NCBI RefSeq assembly: GCF_002161555.1
Contig: NZ_NFHZ01000002.1
Location: 1-64,000 of the forward strand
Direction: 5' to 3'
DNA from: Barnesiella sp. An55
GTDB taxonomy: Bacteria > Bacteroidota > Bacteroidia > Bacteroidales > Barnesiellaceae
Length of the DNA stretch: 64,000 nucleotides
Below are positions 62,533 through 64,000 of this stretch, piece by piece. The notes beneath the pieces are model-generated. The model had not been told where the DNA came from. It searched no databases and saw only the letters and a program-made list of their open reading frames with translations. Both the position numbers and the translations under genes were made by a program. Positions within the stretch are counted from its first letter, which is position 1, and the number at the start of each line of letters is the position of its first letter.

Positions 62533-62724
62533 CTCGGCTTTGAAGCCGGCGGCACGCACAGCCTCGACCACCCGCTCGGCCGGCACATCGACCTGTACCG
62601 TCAGCAGTTTGTCGGGACTCGACAAGTCGAGGCTCCACTGTTCGGGCGTGAGAAACCGATTCAACTGTTCACCTATTTTAGCTACACAACCGGCACATTT
62701 GGCCGAAGTCTTTACCTGTATCAT
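62524..62724 (-). CDS. small heavy-metal-associated (HMA) domain protein
   Basis: 66 residues. It has an HMA fold with CAGC (residues 10-13) as metal-binding CxxC and a C-terminal VVEAVRAAGFKAEL. It resembles copper chaperones of the CopZ type. It lies 32 bases after the P-type ATPase gene on the same strand, so it is likely cotranscribed and may hand metal to the ATPase. Confidence 0.88.
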   Translation of the reverse strand: MIQVKTSAKCAGCVAKIGEQLNRFLTPEQWSLDLSSPDKLLTVQVDVPAERVVEAVRAAGFKAELR

Positions 62725-62756
62725 CTCTATATGTTTTTTAGATTAAACTTCTATCT

Positions 62757-64000
62757 TTATCTCAAACGTAAACTGTTGAGTATCACCGATACCGAACTGA
62801 AGGCCATGGCCGCACTCGCCCACATGGGGGTGAGCAACACACCTATGGGATAGAGCACACCGGCGGCCACCGGGATGCACACCACGTTGTAGCCAAAGGC
62901 CCAAAACAGATTCTCGCGAATGATGCGCACCGTTTTGCGCGACAGTGTCACGGCCCGGGGCAACAACAGCAAGTCGGAATTCATCAAGGTGACCATGGCT
63001 ACATCCATAGCCTCATCGGTACCCCTACCCATGGCCACACTCACGTCGGCACGAGCCAGTGCCTGCGAGTCGTTGATACCGTCACCCACCATGGCCACAC
63101 ATTTGCCGGCCTGCTGCAACTCGGTCACAAAGCGCTCCTTGTCGTCGGGCAGCACGCCCCACCGATAGTGGTCGATACCGGCCTCCCGAGCCACCTCGGC
63201 GGCGGTCGATTCCTTATCGCCGGTGAGCATATAGACCTCGATGCCGCATTTTTTCAGCTGCTCCACGGCTTCGCGCGAGGTAGCCTTCAAGGCATCCTTC
63301 ACCTCGAAAGCGGCCAACAGCTCCCGATCGTTCCCGAAGTAAACGGTATAGCCCTCGGGGAGAGCCACACCCTTGAGGTGCTCTTCGGCCAACGCCCTGT
63401 TACCGGCCCAAAAGACAGTGTCTTCGCTGGTGCAGGTCACCCCTTTGCCGGTCACGCTCTCAAAGTCGGTCAAGTCGTCGGTCGGGCGATAGCCCCGCTG
63501 CCGCAGGGTCTCGGCCAGCGACAGAGCCAACGGGTGTTCCGACCGCGTTTCGGCAGCCAACAGTACCGGAGCATAACGCTCGAAATCGGGGCCCAAATGT
63601 TCATCGACCACCTGGGGATGCCCTTCGGTCAAAGTACCTGTCTTGTCGAGCACAACGGCATTCACCCGGCACATGTTTTCCAAAGCGAAAGCATCTTTAA
63701 TGAGGATATGTTGTTGTGCCGCCTTGCCAATACCCACCGTCAAGGCCGTGGGTGTGGCCAGTCCTAAAGCACAAGGGCAGGCGATAACCAGTACCGACAC
63801 GGCACTCAGCAACGCATAGGGGAACTTGCCCCAGCCGGCTACCCCTATCCAGATGATAAAGGTGAGTAGCGAAAGGGCAATGACCGTGGGTACAAAAACG
63901 GCAGCCACCTTATCGACAATACCCTGCACGGGGGCTTTACTGCCCTGGGCCTCACGCACCATGCGCACCATGCGCGAAAGCACCGTATCGGCACCCGAGG
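62757..64000 (-). CDS. heavy-metal translocating P-type ATPase (CopA-like), 5' end outside window
   Basis: At least 414 residues; the start lies beyond the right edge. The visible part begins at SGADTVLSRMVRMVREAQ and contains the metal-site helix CPCALGLATPTAL, the phosphorylation motif DKTGTLTEGHP, HP (SEHPLALSL), the hinge GDGINDSQALARADV, and membrane segments at the C-terminus. The CPC motif points to copper or silver export (P1B-type). The N-terminal metal-binding domain and first helices are not visible, so exact specificity is inference. The HMA protein gene follows. Confidence 0.93.
   Translation of the reverse strand, partial: SGADTVLSRMVRMVREAQGSKAPVQGIVDKVAAVFVPTVIALSLLTFIIWIGVAGWGKFPYALLSAVSVLVIACPCALGLATPTALTVGIGKAAQQHILIKDAFALENMCRVNAVVLDKTGTLTEGHPQVVDEHLGPDFERYAPVLLAAETRSEHPLALSLAETLRQRGYRPTDDLTDFESVTGKGVTCTSEDTVFWAGNRALAEEHLKGVALPEGYTVYFGNDRELLAAFEVKDALKATSREAVEQLKKCGIEVYMLTGDKESTAAEVAREAGIDHYRWGVLPDDKERFVTELQQAGKCVAMVGDGINDSQALARADVSVAMGRGTDEAMDVAMVTLMNSDLLLLPRAVTLSRKTVRIIRENLFWAFGYNVVCIPVAAGVLYPIGVLLTPMWASAAMAFSSVSVILNSLRLR

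Overview
The window is a chromosomal segment of a Bacteroidota bacterium, most likely order Bacteroidales. Evidence seen directly: promoters of the form TTTG-N18-20-TAnnTTTG, weak ribosome binding sites, the gldE-gldD pair behind ssb, a PorT barrel protein, the DUF5683 gene behind parAB, and an arginine cluster running argR-GNAT-argG-argC-argD-proC. Coding GC is visibly above 50 percent, which fits Barnesiella-like lineages better than Bacteroides proper; the genus is an inference. Almost everything is core genome. The left 130 bases look like the end of an insertion sequence, and the right end cuts a copper-type P-ATPase.

Layout. 1-7.0 kb: probable IS end, a 1589-residue secreted multidomain protein with a type IX secretion (T9SS) style C-terminus, and a convergent WG-repeat lipoprotein. 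7.2-11.2 kb (+): ispD and recG (4-base overlap), then an M23/LysM peptidase. 11.4-17.7 kb (-): TPR protein, MBL hydrolase, kdsA, rsmE, nucleoside-type MFS transporter, DUF151 protein. 17.9-23.2 kb (-): thioredoxin-fold DUF5106 protein, MATE transporter, DUF3109 protein, gpmI with a structured leader, rplS. 23.4-28.1 kb (+): split 5'-nucleotidase (two genes) and a large NagZ plus serine-hydrolase fusion. 28.1-31.4 kb: porT, ferredoxin, a gene remnant, rpmA, rplU, an AraC regulator. 31.5-37.1 kb: tRNA-Pro(CGG), tRNA-Phe(GAA), purT, CDGSH protein, winged-helix protein, rnz, rpsA. 37.3-45.1 kb: acyltransferase, tadA, SIMPL protein, yraN, birA, TPR protein, pyrH, frr, rsgA, NlpC/P60 peptidase. 45.1-49.2 kb (-): parA-parB-DUF5683-mltD. 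49.5-55.8 kb (+): surE and the arginine/proline cluster. 55.8-58.6 kb (-): LytTR regulator and its TPR histidine kinase. 58.9-62.5 kb (+): candidate sRNA, ssb, gldE, gldD, phosphopantetheinyl transferase. 62.5-64 kb (-): HMA protein and CopA-like ATPase.

How the genes work together. Several loci serve the envelope: KDO synthesis (kdsA), peptidoglycan cleavage and recycling (M23, NlpC/P60, MltD-like, NagZ fusion), and T9SS/gliding-type export (PorT, GldD, GldE) with one likely substrate at the left end. Translation and RNA metabolism are heavily represented (rplS, rpmA, rplU, rpsA, frr, rsgA, rsmE, tadA, rnz, two tRNAs). The arginine cluster has its own ArgR and a GNAT enzyme that is the obvious candidate for the first acylation step.

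No defence island, CRISPR array, prophage or biosynthetic cluster was seen. The least explained parts are two non-coding loci (a GC-rich structured leader at about 22.5-22.68 kb and an orphan transcript at about 58.9-59.2 kb), a long-range inverted repeat at 17.76-17.89 kb, a promoter-bearing sequence repeated upstream of purT and of the SIMPL gene, and a palindrome with DnaA-box-like repeats upstream of parA. Start codons were moved inward from the longest open frame where signal peptide, family length or overlap argued for it.
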